Shown here: positions 16,945-25,566 of the stretch, piece after piece
Layout of the letters: every line of letters begins with the position of its first letter
Numbering within the stretch: position 1 is the stretch's first letter
Origin: Vaginimicrobium propionicum
Lineage (GTDB): Bacteria > Actinomycetota > Actinomycetes > Propionibacteriales > Propionibacteriaceae
NCBI RefSeq assembly: GCF_900155645.1
Contig: NZ_LT706985.1
Location: 868,001 to 932,000, forward strand
Reading direction: 5' to 3'
DNA: 64,000 bases
Program-made: the position numbers and the translations under genes
Notes under the pieces: generated by a model
Database searches by the model: none
Told to the model about the DNA's origin: nothing
The model's input: only the letters and a program-made list of their open reading frames with translations

Positions 16945-17750
16945 TTGACCTCGGCTCGAGCTGCACGTGCAGCTCGAGCACTCCACCGACCGTCCTCCTC
17001 ATGAAAGACTCGCAGCGGCATCTGGAATGCCTTACTCATGAACTCGTCGGTGAGCACCTGATCAATGGGGCCGGCAGCAATCTTTTTGCCTCCACTCAAC
17101 AGCAACACATGGGTGATACCTGCCGGCACTTCTTCGAGATGGTGAGTCACTAATACTGTTGCTGGTGCTTTGGGGTCGGTAAATAGCGCAGACAGCGTGG
17201 CAACCAAGATTTCTCGTCCAGCTAAATCAAGACCGCCACCTGGCTCATCTAAGAGCAGCAATTCCGGGTCGCACATCAGCGCCCTAGCAATTTCGACGCG
17301 CTTAGCTTCACCTTCGCTCAAAGTGGAATATGTGCGTTCAGCCAATTTGTCTATTCTCAGCGCACTCATCAGTTGATTTGCGCGATCATAATCAAAATCT
17401 TCGTAGTCTTCGCGCCAACGCCCAATAACCCCGTAGGCAGACGAGATCACTACATCACGCACCCGCTCCCTAGGAGGAATGCGCGATGATAGCGCTGCTG
17501 AAGAAACCCCGATACGTGGACGTAACTCAAATACGTCAACAGCGCCTAGGTACTCCCCCAGCAGCGAGACGACACCCATAGTTGGGTGCATTTGGGCGGC
17601 CAGCAACTGCAATAGCGTAGTTTTGCCCGCACCATTAGGGCCGATGACTAGCCACCGTTGACCCTCCGAAATCACTAAGTCGATATGGTCAAGAATGGTC
17701 GTGTTACCACGTCGAACACTAACTTCGGCTAATTCCGCTACCGCTGCCAT
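16938..17750 (-). CDS. ABC transporter ATP-binding protein, stand-alone
   Basis: A 270-residue nucleotide-binding protein: Walker A GPNGAGKTTLL, a variant signature LSEGEAKRVEIARAL, Walker B LLLLDEPGGGLD and H-loop VTHHLEEVP. No permease lies next to it, as in the YlmA-type ATPases of Gram-positive bacteria. Its tail RAARAARAE is encoded by a 26-bp perfect palindrome. The ATG is preceded by TAGATT at 7 bases and no Shine-Dalgarno, so a leaderless message is likely. Confidence 0.88.
   Translation of the reverse strand: MAAVAELAEVSVRRGNTTILDHIDLVISEGQRWLVIGPNGAGKTTLLQLLAAQMHPTMGVVSLLGEYLGAVDVFELRPRIGVSSAALSSRIPPRERVRDVVISSAYGVIGRWREDYEDFDYDRANQLMSALRIDKLAERTYSTLSEGEAKRVEIARALMCDPELLLLDEPGGGLDLAGREILVATLSALFTDPKAPATVLVTHHLEEVPAGITHVLLLSGGKKIAAGPIDQVLTDEFMSKAFQMPLRVFHEEDGRWSARAARAARAEVNY
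16954..16979. terminator. 26-bp perfect palindrome at a convergent gene end
   Basis: GCTCGAGCTGCAC followed directly by its reverse complement lies in the last codons of the ABC ATPase gene and 10 bases beyond the stop of the SBF-like transporter. It can form a strong hairpin in either transcript and probably ends both. Confidence 0.6.
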
Positions 17751-17825
17751 AAGGTTGAATCTATCTAATCTTTAGCCTTGATGTTGGGCCTCCACGCCAA
17801 GCGAACCCTAGATATTATGCGCTTG

Positions 17826-18599
17826 TTATGCGCCAGTGGAGCCTAAACCCCCATCAACGTGAATCATCTCGCCAGTGGTGGCTGGGAAAAGATCCGATAG
17901 TAGCGCGCATACTGATTTCGCTACCGGGTAGGCATTAGTGGCGTCCCAACCTAGCGGGGCACGTTTAGCCCAAACAGCATTGAAATCAATTTCTCCAGGA
18001 ATAGCTTTCTTAGCCATGGTGTCGATGGGGCCGGCAGCTACAAGATTGCAGCGAATATTTTCGCGCCCCAGATAGCGGGCAAGGTACCTGCTAGTTGATT
18101 CCAGAGCCGATTTCGCTACTCCCATCCAGTCATAGGACGGCCAGCTAACGGTGTTGTCAAAAGTCAGCCCGACGATTGAGGAACCACTCGTCAGTAGGGG
18201 TTTCACCGCCATGGTCAAGGATTTCAGTGAGAAAGCTGAGGTTTGCAGAGCCACGGCGACATCGTCCCATTGAGTGCTAAGGAATGCCCCGCCCAAGGCT
18301 CGCTGCGGGTTAGCATAGGCGATGGAATGAACTACCCCATCCAGGTGATCGAAACCATGGTCTCGAAGATCTTGAGCAACATTAGCTAACGCTTCATCAT
18401 CGGTAACGTCTAAAGCAATAACCTCGGGTACAGGGTTCAGCTTCTTCACTACCCTGCCAGTCAGCCGCGTCGCTCTCGGGATATTAGATACGATTACTGA
18501 CGCGCCTTGTTGCTGGGCGAAGTCAGCCACAGCATAGGCAATCGAGGTGTACATGGTCACACCGGTGACCAGGATATTTTTTCCTTCTAGGATGCCCAT
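17826..18599 (-). CDS. fabI: Enoyl-[acyl-carrier-protein] reductase, InhA-like
   Basis: It carries out the last reduction of each fatty-acid elongation cycle using NADH. The N-terminus MGILEGKNILVTGVTMYTSIAYAVA matches the actinobacterial FabI/InhA branch of the SDR family. The catalytic Tyr and Lys lie in SYDWMGVAKSALES, and DGGLGSTGA closes the 257 residues. It follows fabG with only 3 bases between, the same order as mabA-inhA in mycobacteria. Confidence 0.93.
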   Translation of the reverse strand: MGILEGKNILVTGVTMYTSIAYAVADFAQQQGASVIVSNIPRATRLTGRVVKKLNPVPEVIALDVTDDEALANVAQDLRDHGFDHLDGVVHSIAYANPQRALGGAFLSTQWDDVAVALQTSAFSLKSLTMAVKPLLTSGSSIVGLTFDNTVSWPSYDWMGVAKSALESTSRYLARYLGRENIRCNLVAAGPIDTMAKKAIPGEIDFNAVWAKRAPLGWDATNAYPVAKSVCALLSDLFPATTGEMIHVDGGLGSTGA

Positions 18600-18602
18600 T
18601 TT

Positions 18603-19316
18603 TTAATGCCCCATTCCTATCCCGCCGTCTACTGGGATGACAGCGCCAGTGATGTAGCTGGATTCGTCTGCGGCCAAAAACTTCACCGCGTTAGCTACGT
18701 CCTCAACCTGACCAAAACGCCCAGCCGGGATACGTTTAGCGTAGTCAGCACGCACCTCTTCGCTTAGGTCGGCTGTCATATCGGTGTCGATGAAACCTGG
18801 GGCGATGACGTTGACAGTGATTCCTCGACCAGCAATTTCACGGCTTAGCGAGCGCGCTAAACCAATCAACCCCGCTTTGGACGCAGCATAGTTAATTTGG
18901 CCTGGTGAACCTAACATTGCAACCACCGACCCCATCAGCACAATGCGCCCGAAACGGGCTTTGAGCATAGGACGCAGCACCCGCTTTATGACGCGATAGG
19001 TGCCAGTCAAGTTAACGTCAATAACCTTCGCCCAGTCGTCCTCGCTCATGCGCAAAGCTAACGTATCTCGGGTGACGCCAGCGTTAGCTACTAACACCTC
19101 AACAGGTCCCAGCAGGTTTTCTACCTGTTTTATCGCAGCTTCCACCTGATTTGGGTCAGTAATGTCGCAGGCTAGCCCAAGCACCTTGTCCGGGGCTTTG
19201 CCTGAGCCAGATATTCCGGCCACCTGGTAGCCCAACTCGGCTAGCGTACTGGCCACGCAAGCGCCGATTCCTCGACTAGCCCCAGTAACCAGCGCCACAC
19301 GGGATTTTTCTTCCAT
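18603..19316 (-). CDS. fabG: 3-oxoacyl-[acyl-carrier-protein] reductase
   Basis: It reduces 3-oxoacyl-ACP with NADPH in fatty-acid synthesis. SDR motifs are all present: TGASRGIGA, NAGVTRD, the catalytic Ser in GSVVAMLG, YAASKAG, and the C-terminal GAVIPVDGGIGMGH. The 237 residues are typical. TAGTCT lies 6 bases before the ATG with no Shine-Dalgarno, so the fabG-fabI message may be leaderless. Confidence 0.94.
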   Translation of the reverse strand: MEEKSRVALVTGASRGIGACVASTLAELGYQVAGISGSGKAPDKVLGLACDITDPNQVEAAIKQVENLLGPVEVLVANAGVTRDTLALRMSEDDWAKVIDVNLTGTYRVIKRVLRPMLKARFGRIVLMGSVVAMLGSPGQINYAASKAGLIGLARSLSREIAGRGITVNVIAPGFIDTDMTADLSEEVRADYAKRIPAGRFGQVEDVANAVKFLAADESSYITGAVIPVDGGIGMGH

Positions 19317-19349
19317 AGGCTGAGACTAACTCGATAACGCTTGAAGCTG

Positions 19350-19375
19350 GCGGGTTAAGTCCACCAAAAACCCGC
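19350..19375 (-). terminator. Hairpin after the dicarboxylate-type symporter gene
   Basis: GCGGGTT and AACCCGC form a 7-bp stem about 30 bases after the symporter stop and just ahead of the fabG promoter region. It is a modest terminator candidate. Confidence 0.5.
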
Positions 19376-19404
19376 ACGCTTTGTTGTTGGAAAATGGTGA
19401 TTCG

Positions 19405-20613
19405 CTACTCGACTGGCTCGGTGACCGCCTGTTTCGCCCTACGTTCGGAGCGTGTGACTAGCACATCGGTTATCATCGACAACGCCCCGTCGCCAGTGAC
19501 GTTGGTGGCCGTACCGAAGGAATCGATAGCAATATAGGTGGCTATCATCAACCCAACCTGTGCGTCATTAAAGCCGAGCATGGAAGCCAAAATTCCGGCA
19601 GCAGTCATGATAGCTCCACCCGGCACGCCAGGTGCTGCCACCATAGTGATACCTAGCATGAAGATGAAGCCAACGATTAAGCCTGGCTGAATACTCATGC
19701 CCGAAATCATCATGACTGCTAAAGCGAAAGTGGTGATTTTGACGGTAGAGCCAGCCAAGTGAATAGTTGCGAATAGCGGGATAGTAAACGCCGACACGTG
19801 GTCGCTGACCCCAATCTTGCGGGCTTGACGCAAAGTGACGGGAATCGTTGCAGCCGACGAGGAAGTGCCCAATGCAGTCGCATATGCCGGCAACATATCA
19901 CGCAGCATCTTCAACGGATTCTTATGCGAAACCGCACCGGCGATTGAATACTGGATGAGCAGCATGACCACCGTGAGTATGAATACGTAGACTACGACAC
20001 CCAAGAAATTAACGATGACACTGTAGACGTCACCAACCTTTGTCATATTCAAGAAAATGCCGAAAATATAGAGCGGCAACAACGGAATAATTATCTTGGT
20101 GATCACCATATTTACAATTTCACGCAACTCAATAAACCCATTGAGGATGGTCTTGCCCTTTAGGCGAGTGATACCAACACCGATAACAAAGGCCGATACT
20201 AGTGCGCTCATGACAGTAAGCAACGGTGGCATTTCAAGTACGAAATAAGGCTTTAGCAGCGTGTCTTCAGGGTTTTCTAAACTGCCCACTGTGCCGGGAG
20301 TAACCAGATGCGGCAGCACAATCATTGACAGCCCGAAAGCCATGAACCCAGCAAACAGGGTAGACCCGTAGGCGATTCCGGTGGTGACAGCTAACCATCG
20401 GCCGGCGGCTTTACCTAGTTCAGATATTCCAGGGGTGATTAACCCGATAATTATCAACGGAATGAGGAAGTTTAAGAAATTTCCGAAAATACCGTTAAAC
20501 GTAACAAAAACCCGCACAATTGGGGTCGGCAAAAACAATCCGAACCCGATACCTAGCAATATTGCGATTAGAATTCTGGGTAATAAGCCCATACGAAATC
20601 GTTGTTTTGACAC
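19405..20613 (-). CDS. Dicarboxylate/amino acid:cation symporter (DAACS family)
   Basis: A 402-residue transporter with the GltPh/DctA fold: an N-terminal scaffold (LLPRILIAILLGIGFGLFLP, FLNFLIPLIIIGLITPGI), then the transport domain with the serine-rich re-entrant loop GTSSSAATIPVTLR and a second loop around AAPGVPGGAIMTAAGI. The usual NMxRT-type motif reads DSFGTATNVTGDG, so the substrate may differ from glutamate or C4-dicarboxylates. The GTG start is 7 bases after TAAACT (20621-20626), with TTTATG 18 bases further up. Confidence 0.88.
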   Translation of the reverse strand: MSKQRFRMGLLPRILIAILLGIGFGLFLPTPIVRVFVTFNGIFGNFLNFLIPLIIIGLITPGISELGKAAGRWLAVTTGIAYGSTLFAGFMAFGLSMIVLPHLVTPGTVGSLENPEDTLLKPYFVLEMPPLLTVMSALVSAFVIGVGITRLKGKTILNGFIELREIVNMVITKIIIPLLPLYIFGIFLNMTKVGDVYSVIVNFLGVVVYVFILTVVMLLIQYSIAGAVSHKNPLKMLRDMLPAYATALGTSSSAATIPVTLRQARKIGVSDHVSAFTIPLFATIHLAGSTVKITTFALAVMMISGMSIQPGLIVGFIFMLGITMVAAPGVPGGAIMTAAGILASMLGFNDAQVGLMIATYIAIDSFGTATNVTGDGALSMITDVLVTRSERRAKQAVTEPVE

Positions 20614-20662
20614 TCGCTGAAGTTTAGTAGCTTTTCAAGCTAGGCATAAACGTTCTAAAAGT

Positions 20663-22255
20663 TTAAGACAGCTCGATGAGATCAGCATAGGAGTCGTCCC
20701 ATAAATCCTCTACCCCATCAGGCAGGACGATAACTTTTTCTGGTTCTAGCGCTTTAACAGCACCCACATCGTGGGTCACCAGAACAATAGCGCCGCGATA
20801 ATTACGGATAGCCTCTAGGACTTGCTCACGGCTAGCTGGATCCAAGTTATTTGTTGGCTCATCTAATAGCAGCACGTTGGCCGCGCTAACTACTAGGCAA
20901 GCTAACGCTAGCCGAGTTTTTTCACCCCCCGATAGCACTTTGGCTGCTTTGTTATCGTCATCGCCAGTAAATAAGAAAGAGCCAAGTATCTTGCGAGCAT
21001 CAGTTTCGGTTAATTCACCAGCGGCACGCATCATATTTTCTAGGACAGTTTCATTGCTGCGCAGCAAATCATGTTCTTGGGCGAAATAGCCAAGCTTTAA
21101 GCCGTGACCGTATTTCACTTCGCCAATATCTGGGGCTTCGATTTTCATCAACAACCTAAGTAAGGTTGTTTTGCCAGCACCATTTAGCCCCAAAACAACT
21201 ACTCTGGTGCCTCGATCAATAGCGATGTCAACCCCAGCGAACACCTCAAGCGAGCCGTAAAACTTCGTTAACTCGGTGCCCATTATCGGCGTTTTCCCAC
21301 ATGGCGCCGGGTCAGGGAATTTAATTTTTGCCACCTTCTCGGTTTGCCTAATTGGTTCAACCGATTCCAGCAGCCGGTCAGCTCTCCTAACCATATTTTG
21401 TGCAGCTACCGCCTTAGTAGCTTTGGCTCCTAGCTTTTCAGCCTGCATTTTGAGTTGCTGTGCCTTGCGTTGTGCATTGGCTAGCTCGCGTTTACGGCGT
21501 TTTTCGTCATCAGAGCGTTGGACGAGATAGTTCTTCCATGTCATGGAATATTGGTCAAGAACAGCTCGACTAGCGTCTAAGTGAAAAACCTTATTAACGG
21601 TATTACCCAACAAGCTAACGTCATGGGAAATCATTAATACCCCGCCGGGATAGGTCTTCAAATGCTCACGCAGCCAAACAATGGAATCAGCATCTAAGTG
21701 GTTAGTAGGCTCATCTAGAAGCAGGGTGTCGGCACCCGAAAATAGTATCCGCGCTAATTCGACACGCCGGCGCTGGCCACCCGAAAGCTCATGCAAGGGC
21801 TGCTCTAATACCCGCTCTGGCAAGCCTAAATTAGCGGTTATCTTGGCAGCTTCAGATTCTGCCGCATATCCTCCAGCCGTCAAGAACTCAGCGTCGACCT
21901 GAGCGTAGGCTTCCATGGCTTTCTCATCGCCACCAGTTTCAGCAATACGTTTCTCACATCTACGCAGCCGGTTATAGATATTTTGCAGATTACGAGCCGA
22001 CAAAATACGAGCTTTAGCGCTCATCTGCAAATCAGTTTCGCGCGGGTCTTGGGGCAAGTAACCTATAGTTCCGTTGCGCGAAATTTGGCCTGAAGTAGCT
22101 AACCCCTCGCCAGCAAGGATCCTCATGGTGGTGGTTTTGCCGGCACCGTTTCGTCCTACGAAACCAATCTTGTCCCCAGGGTTTACCCGAAAAGTCGTTG
22201 GCGCTAACAGACGACGTGCGCCAATCCAAACCTCAAGGTTAGTTGCCTGTAACAA
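20663..22255 (-). CDS. ABC-F family ATP-binding protein
   Basis: Two nucleotide-binding domains in 530 residues and no membrane segment, the ABC-F arrangement. NBD1 has GRNGAGKTT, LSGGQRRRVELARIL and LLLDEPTNHLD; NBD2 has GLNGAGKTT, LSGGEKTRLALA and LLLDEPTNNLD. A basic linker rich in Arg, Lys and Ala (about residues 250-300) separates them. ABC-F proteins work on the ribosome (EttA-like translation factors or antibiotic-resistance proteins); which one this is cannot be told. The TTG start follows a GGAGG site. Confidence 0.93.
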   Translation of the reverse strand: MLQATNLEVWIGARRLLAPTTFRVNPGDKIGFVGRNGAGKTTTMRILAGEGLATSGQISRNGTIGYLPQDPRETDLQMSAKARILSARNLQNIYNRLRRCEKRIAETGGDEKAMEAYAQVDAEFLTAGGYAAESEAAKITANLGLPERVLEQPLHELSGGQRRRVELARILFSGADTLLLDEPTNHLDADSIVWLREHLKTYPGGVLMISHDVSLLGNTVNKVFHLDASRAVLDQYSMTWKNYLVQRSDDEKRRKRELANAQRKAQQLKMQAEKLGAKATKAVAAQNMVRRADRLLESVEPIRQTEKVAKIKFPDPAPCGKTPIMGTELTKFYGSLEVFAGVDIAIDRGTRVVVLGLNGAGKTTLLRLLMKIEAPDIGEVKYGHGLKLGYFAQEHDLLRSNETVLENMMRAAGELTETDARKILGSFLFTGDDDNKAAKVLSGGEKTRLALACLVVSAANVLLLDEPTNNLDPASREQVLEAIRNYRGAIVLVTHDVGAVKALEPEKVIVLPDGVEDLWDDSYADLIELS

Positions 22256-22364
22256 GAGCCCTCCAAAACTGCATATCGGCGCCGAAAATAATAATCGTTA
22301 ATCGGCTATCCTCCTAGTTGGCTAACAAACGCTTAGCTCTAGGCAGCCCGATACCAGTCAAGCG

Positions 22365-22757
22365 CTAAATCATGAACCCAATGGCACGCAATTGCTCGCG
22401 GCCATCCTCGCTAACTCGCTCTAGCGTCCATGGTGGCATCCATACCCAGTTAACCGTCGTGGAACTTGCTAAACCTGATAATGCTTGACGGCACGATTCT
22501 TCCAAATAATCAGTTAGTGGGCAGGCTGGGCTAGTCAAAGTCATGTCTATAGTGACATTTAGTTCATCGTCAATATCTACCCCGTAGACCAGACCAAGAT
22601 CGACAATATTGACCATCAACTCGGGGTCTACAACGTCTCTCAACGCCTCGAACAACACCAGCTCTTTTTCTGCCAGGCTAGCTTCGGCCCAAGTTTTACC
22701 AGGATGGTCGTCAAAGTCGTCACGCACCAGATCAGACGGTCTAACCTCTTCGTTCAC
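22365..22757 (-). CDS. sufT: SUF-associated DUF59/MIP18-type assembly factor (SufT-like)
   Basis: The 130-residue protein contains the MIP18/PaaD-like domain (ALRDVVDPELMVNIVDLGLVYGVDI, TLTSPACPLTDYLEESC). It is the last gene of the SUF operon, overlapping sufU by 4 bases, and by analogy with SufT helps mature or deliver Fe-S clusters. The cysteine in SPACPLTD is the conserved one. Confidence 0.88.
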   Translation of the reverse strand: MNEEVRPSDLVRDDFDDHPGKTWAEASLAEKELVLFEALRDVVDPELMVNIVDLGLVYGVDIDDELNVTIDMTLTSPACPLTDYLEESCRQALSGLASSTTVNWVWMPPWTLERVSEDGREQLRAIGFMI

Positions 22758-23200
22758 TTTTCCTCCTCAGCTAGGGCACGAGCGGCTGCATCACGAAGCG
22801 CAGACCAACCAAGCATGGCGCACTTAACTCGGCCAGGAAATTGAGCAACCCCTTGAAAAGCGATGCCATCTTCTAAAACGTCCTCGTCGCCAGCTATCTG
22901 TCCTTGGCCTTCCATCATTTCTTTGAAAACATCGTAGAGTTTCATGGCTTCGGTAACGGTTTTTCCAATAACCAGGTCGCTCATTATCGAGGTGGACGCC
23001 TGCGAAATCGAGCACCCCTCAGCCTCGTAGCTCACATCGGCGATGGTTTCACCGTCCAAGTTGACTCTAAGTTTCAGTTCGTCACCGCAAGTTGGATTCA
23101 CGTGCTCAACTTCAGCACCAAAAGGTTCCCGCAACCCACTGTGATGTTTTTCGTAATAGTGATCCAAGATGATGTCTTGATAAAGCTGCTCTACGCTCAT
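22754..23200 (-). CDS. sufU: SufU-type Fe-S assembly sulfur acceptor
   Basis: The 148-residue IscU-like protein takes persulfide sulfur from SufS. The ligands can be seen: Cys and Asp in TCGDE, Cys in AEGCSISQAS, and Cys in RVKCAMLGW. The 20-residue insert relative to IscU that marks SufU is present. It overlaps sufS by 4 bases (ATGA) and lies before sufT. Confidence 0.94.
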   Translation of the reverse strand: MSVEQLYQDIILDHYYEKHHSGLREPFGAEVEHVNPTCGDELKLRVNLDGETIADVSYEAEGCSISQASTSIMSDLVIGKTVTEAMKLYDVFKEMMEGQGQIAGDEDVLEDGIAFQGVAQFPGRVKCAMLGWSALRDAAARALAEEEK

Positions 23201-24447
23201 CGTCTCCTCCTTTTGCAGAAGAAATCCCTAGTCCAAGCGAGTGCGTCGATGAAAATATCGATCTCTTGCTTGGTGGTGTACAAATAAGCCGAGGCTCGGG
23301 TACTTGATTGGACACCGTAGCGACGATGCAGGGGCTCGGCACAGTGATGCCCGCCACGTACTGCCACTCCCCGCGAATCTAGCAGTTGCATAACATCGTG
23401 AGGGTGGACACCATCTAAAGTAAATGCAACGGCTGAACCACGGTCAGTATTTGGACAGGTGGAACCCAACACCTGCACGCCGTCAATACTCGCTAGCCCG
23501 TCTAATAGGTAGCTAGTGATTTGACGTTCATGCTTAGCTACTGCATCCATGCCAACACTGTTCAGGTAATCGATGGCTGCCCCTAGCCCGACGGCTTGCG
23601 CGATCGGCGGGGTGCCAGCCTCAAATCTGGCTGGAGGTTGAGCAAAAGTTGATTTTTCCATGGCCACTTTAGCGATCATTTCGCCCCCACCTAGGAAGGG
23701 TGGCAGCTCGGCCAGCAGATCGTAACGTCCCCAAAGCACGCCAATACCCGTAGGGGCAAGCATTTTGTGGCCAGTGAATGCCAACATATCTGCCCCTAGA
23801 CCAGCGGCATCGCACGGACGCTGCGGCACCCCTTGGGAACCATCCACAACCACAACTGCCCCAACTTGGTGAGCTTTGGCCGCAATCTTGGCTATTGGGT
23901 TGACGGTGCCAAGGACATTTGATACCCACGTTAGAGCAACAACTTTGGTATTTTCATTGATTAGGTTTTCGGCCTCAGCTTTTTCTAAATCAAGATGGCC
24001 GTCATCATCCACGTCGAACCAGCGCAGTTTTGCGCCAACCCGTTGGGTGGCTAACTGCCAGCTCACCAGATTCGAGTGGTGTTCCATAACGGAGATAACC
24101 ACCTCATCGTCCTGGCTAAGCCCCTGGCATAGACAATTGGCTGCCAGATTTAACGCTTCGGAGGCGTTCTTGGTGAAAATGACTTCACTGGCATCGCCAG
24201 CATGAATGAAATCCGCTACTTTTTTACGAGCACCCTCATAAGCCATAGTGGCCTCAGCACCAAGCTGGTGCATAGCGCGTGCAACATTCGCATTGTGTCT
24301 AGCGTAGTGGCTGGTCACAGCCTCAATAACCGAAAGCGGTTTTTGTGAGGTATTGGCGGAATCCAAGTAGACCAGCGGGTGCCCATTGATCTGACGGCTA
24401 AGGATTGGGAAATCAGCCCGGATGCGTTCAACATCCAACTCACTCAC
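23197..24447 (-). CDS. sufS: Cysteine desulfurase SufS
   Basis: This PLP enzyme removes sulfur from cysteine for cluster assembly. The internal aldimine lysine is in FTGHKMLAPTGIGVLWG; the persulfide cysteine is in RGGHHCAEPLHRR near residue 370. The N-terminus VERIRADFPILSR and the 416-residue length are typical of group II desulfurases. It overlaps sufC by 4 bases. Confidence 0.96.
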   Translation of the reverse strand: MSELDVERIRADFPILSRQINGHPLVYLDSANTSQKPLSVIEAVTSHYARHNANVARAMHQLGAEATMAYEGARKKVADFIHAGDASEVIFTKNASEALNLAANCLCQGLSQDDEVVISVMEHHSNLVSWQLATQRVGAKLRWFDVDDDGHLDLEKAEAENLINENTKVVALTWVSNVLGTVNPIAKIAAKAHQVGAVVVVDGSQGVPQRPCDAAGLGADMLAFTGHKMLAPTGIGVLWGRYDLLAELPPFLGGGEMIAKVAMEKSTFAQPPARFEAGTPPIAQAVGLGAAIDYLNSVGMDAVAKHERQITSYLLDGLASIDGVQVLGSTCPNTDRGSAVAFTLDGVHPHDVMQLLDSRGVAVRGGHHCAEPLHRRYGVQSSTRASAYLYTTKQEIDIFIDALAWTRDFFCKRRRR

Positions 24448-25205
24448 GACCTGGCCACCTTAAGGTATTTGTCATAGCCGTCACGCTCCAGCTCGTCAGC
24501 TAATTCCTTGCCACCTTCTTTAATAACGTGCCCGTCCACGAAAACATGAACATGCGTAGGGGTTACATAGTTGAGGATGCGCGTGTAGTGAGTAATCAAT
24601 ATCAGCCCGCGATCCCCTTGAGCCGCAAACTTATTGACCCCCTCGGCAACAGTACGAATAGCATCAATGTCAAGGCCGGAGTCAATCTCGTCCAGGACGG
24701 CCACCAGCGGGTTGAGTAATTCCAACTGGACGATTTCACCGCGTTTCTTCTCACCGCCAGAAAACCCTTCATTGATAGAACGGGAAGCGAAATCAGGGTC
24801 TAGGTGCATAGCTTCCAATGAATCTTTAACGATTTTTGGCCAAGTACGAACCTTTGGTGCTGCCCCATCCAAAGCAGTCTTAGCAGTGCGCAGGAAGTTA
24901 GACATCGAAACTCCAGGCACTTCGACGGGGTATTGCATAGCTAGAAATAGGCCGGCTCGAGCTCGCTCGTCAACACTCAGTTCGGTTAACTCAATATCAT
25001 TGAGCCTAACCGAACCCGAGGTGATGTGATATTTGGAATGCCCCGCCAGCGCATAAGCCAAAGTTGATTTACCGGAACCATTTGGCCCCATGATGGCATG
25101 AATCTCGCCGGCATTGATACACAGGTCGACACCGTTGAGAATCTGCTTGGCACCATTTTCGGTCTCAACCTCTGCCACCAAATCTTTAATTTCCAGAATT
25201 GCCAT
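24444..25205 (-). CDS. sufC: Fe-S assembly ATPase SufC
   Basis: It is the ABC-type ATPase of the SufBCD scaffold. Walker A GPNGSGKSTLAYALAGH, signature FSGGEKKRGEIVQL, Walker B AVLDEIDSGLDIDA and LITHYTRIL are all SufC hallmarks. The 253 residues are standard. It lies between the Rieske-like gene (16 bases away) and sufS. Confidence 0.97.
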   Translation of the reverse strand: MAILEIKDLVAEVETENGAKQILNGVDLCINAGEIHAIMGPNGSGKSTLAYALAGHSKYHITSGSVRLNDIELTELSVDERARAGLFLAMQYPVEVPGVSMSNFLRTAKTALDGAAPKVRTWPKIVKDSLEAMHLDPDFASRSINEGFSGGEKKRGEIVQLELLNPLVAVLDEIDSGLDIDAIRTVAEGVNKFAAQGDRGLILITHYTRILNYVTPTHVHVFVDGHVIKEGGKELADELERDGYDKYLKVARS

Positions 25206-25221
25206 TATCGTTGCTCCAATT

Positions 25222-25566
25222 TTATTTCAATGCAGTCGTTTTCGGATTCGAGACGTCAACACTGATCTGTTCACCCTCGATTTTTACCGGATAGACAGGC
25301 ACAGCTTGAATAGCTGGCAGGTTCAAAGCGGTGCCAGTACGCAAGTCGAAACGCGAACCGTGTACCCAACACTCAATGCAGCCATCTTCAACGAGCCCTT
25401 CAGATAGCGAAACGCGAGCGTGTGAACATAAATCACGGATAGCAAAAATCTCACCATCACTTGCAACGATGGCCACTTGAATCTCTTGACCATCGTCGTC
25501 CAACAATGTCACTGGCAGTGGATCCTCACTAAGCTCAGCTAGCGTGGCTGCTGGCCTGAAACTCAT
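25222..25566 (-). CDS. Rieske-type 2Fe-2S ferredoxin of the SUF operon
   Basis: A 114-residue soluble Rieske domain. The cluster ligands are visible as CSH in DLCSHARVSLS and CxxH in CWVHGSRFDLRTG. Non-haem ferredoxins of this kind are a regular part of actinobacterial SUF operons between sufD and sufC; their exact role is not settled. It overlaps sufD by 4 bases. Confidence 0.93.
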   Translation of the reverse strand: MSFRPAATLAELSEDPLPVTLLDDDGQEIQVAIVASDGEIFAIRDLCSHARVSLSEGLVEDGCIECWVHGSRFDLRTGTALNLPAIQAVPVYPVKIEGEQISVDVSNPKTTALK

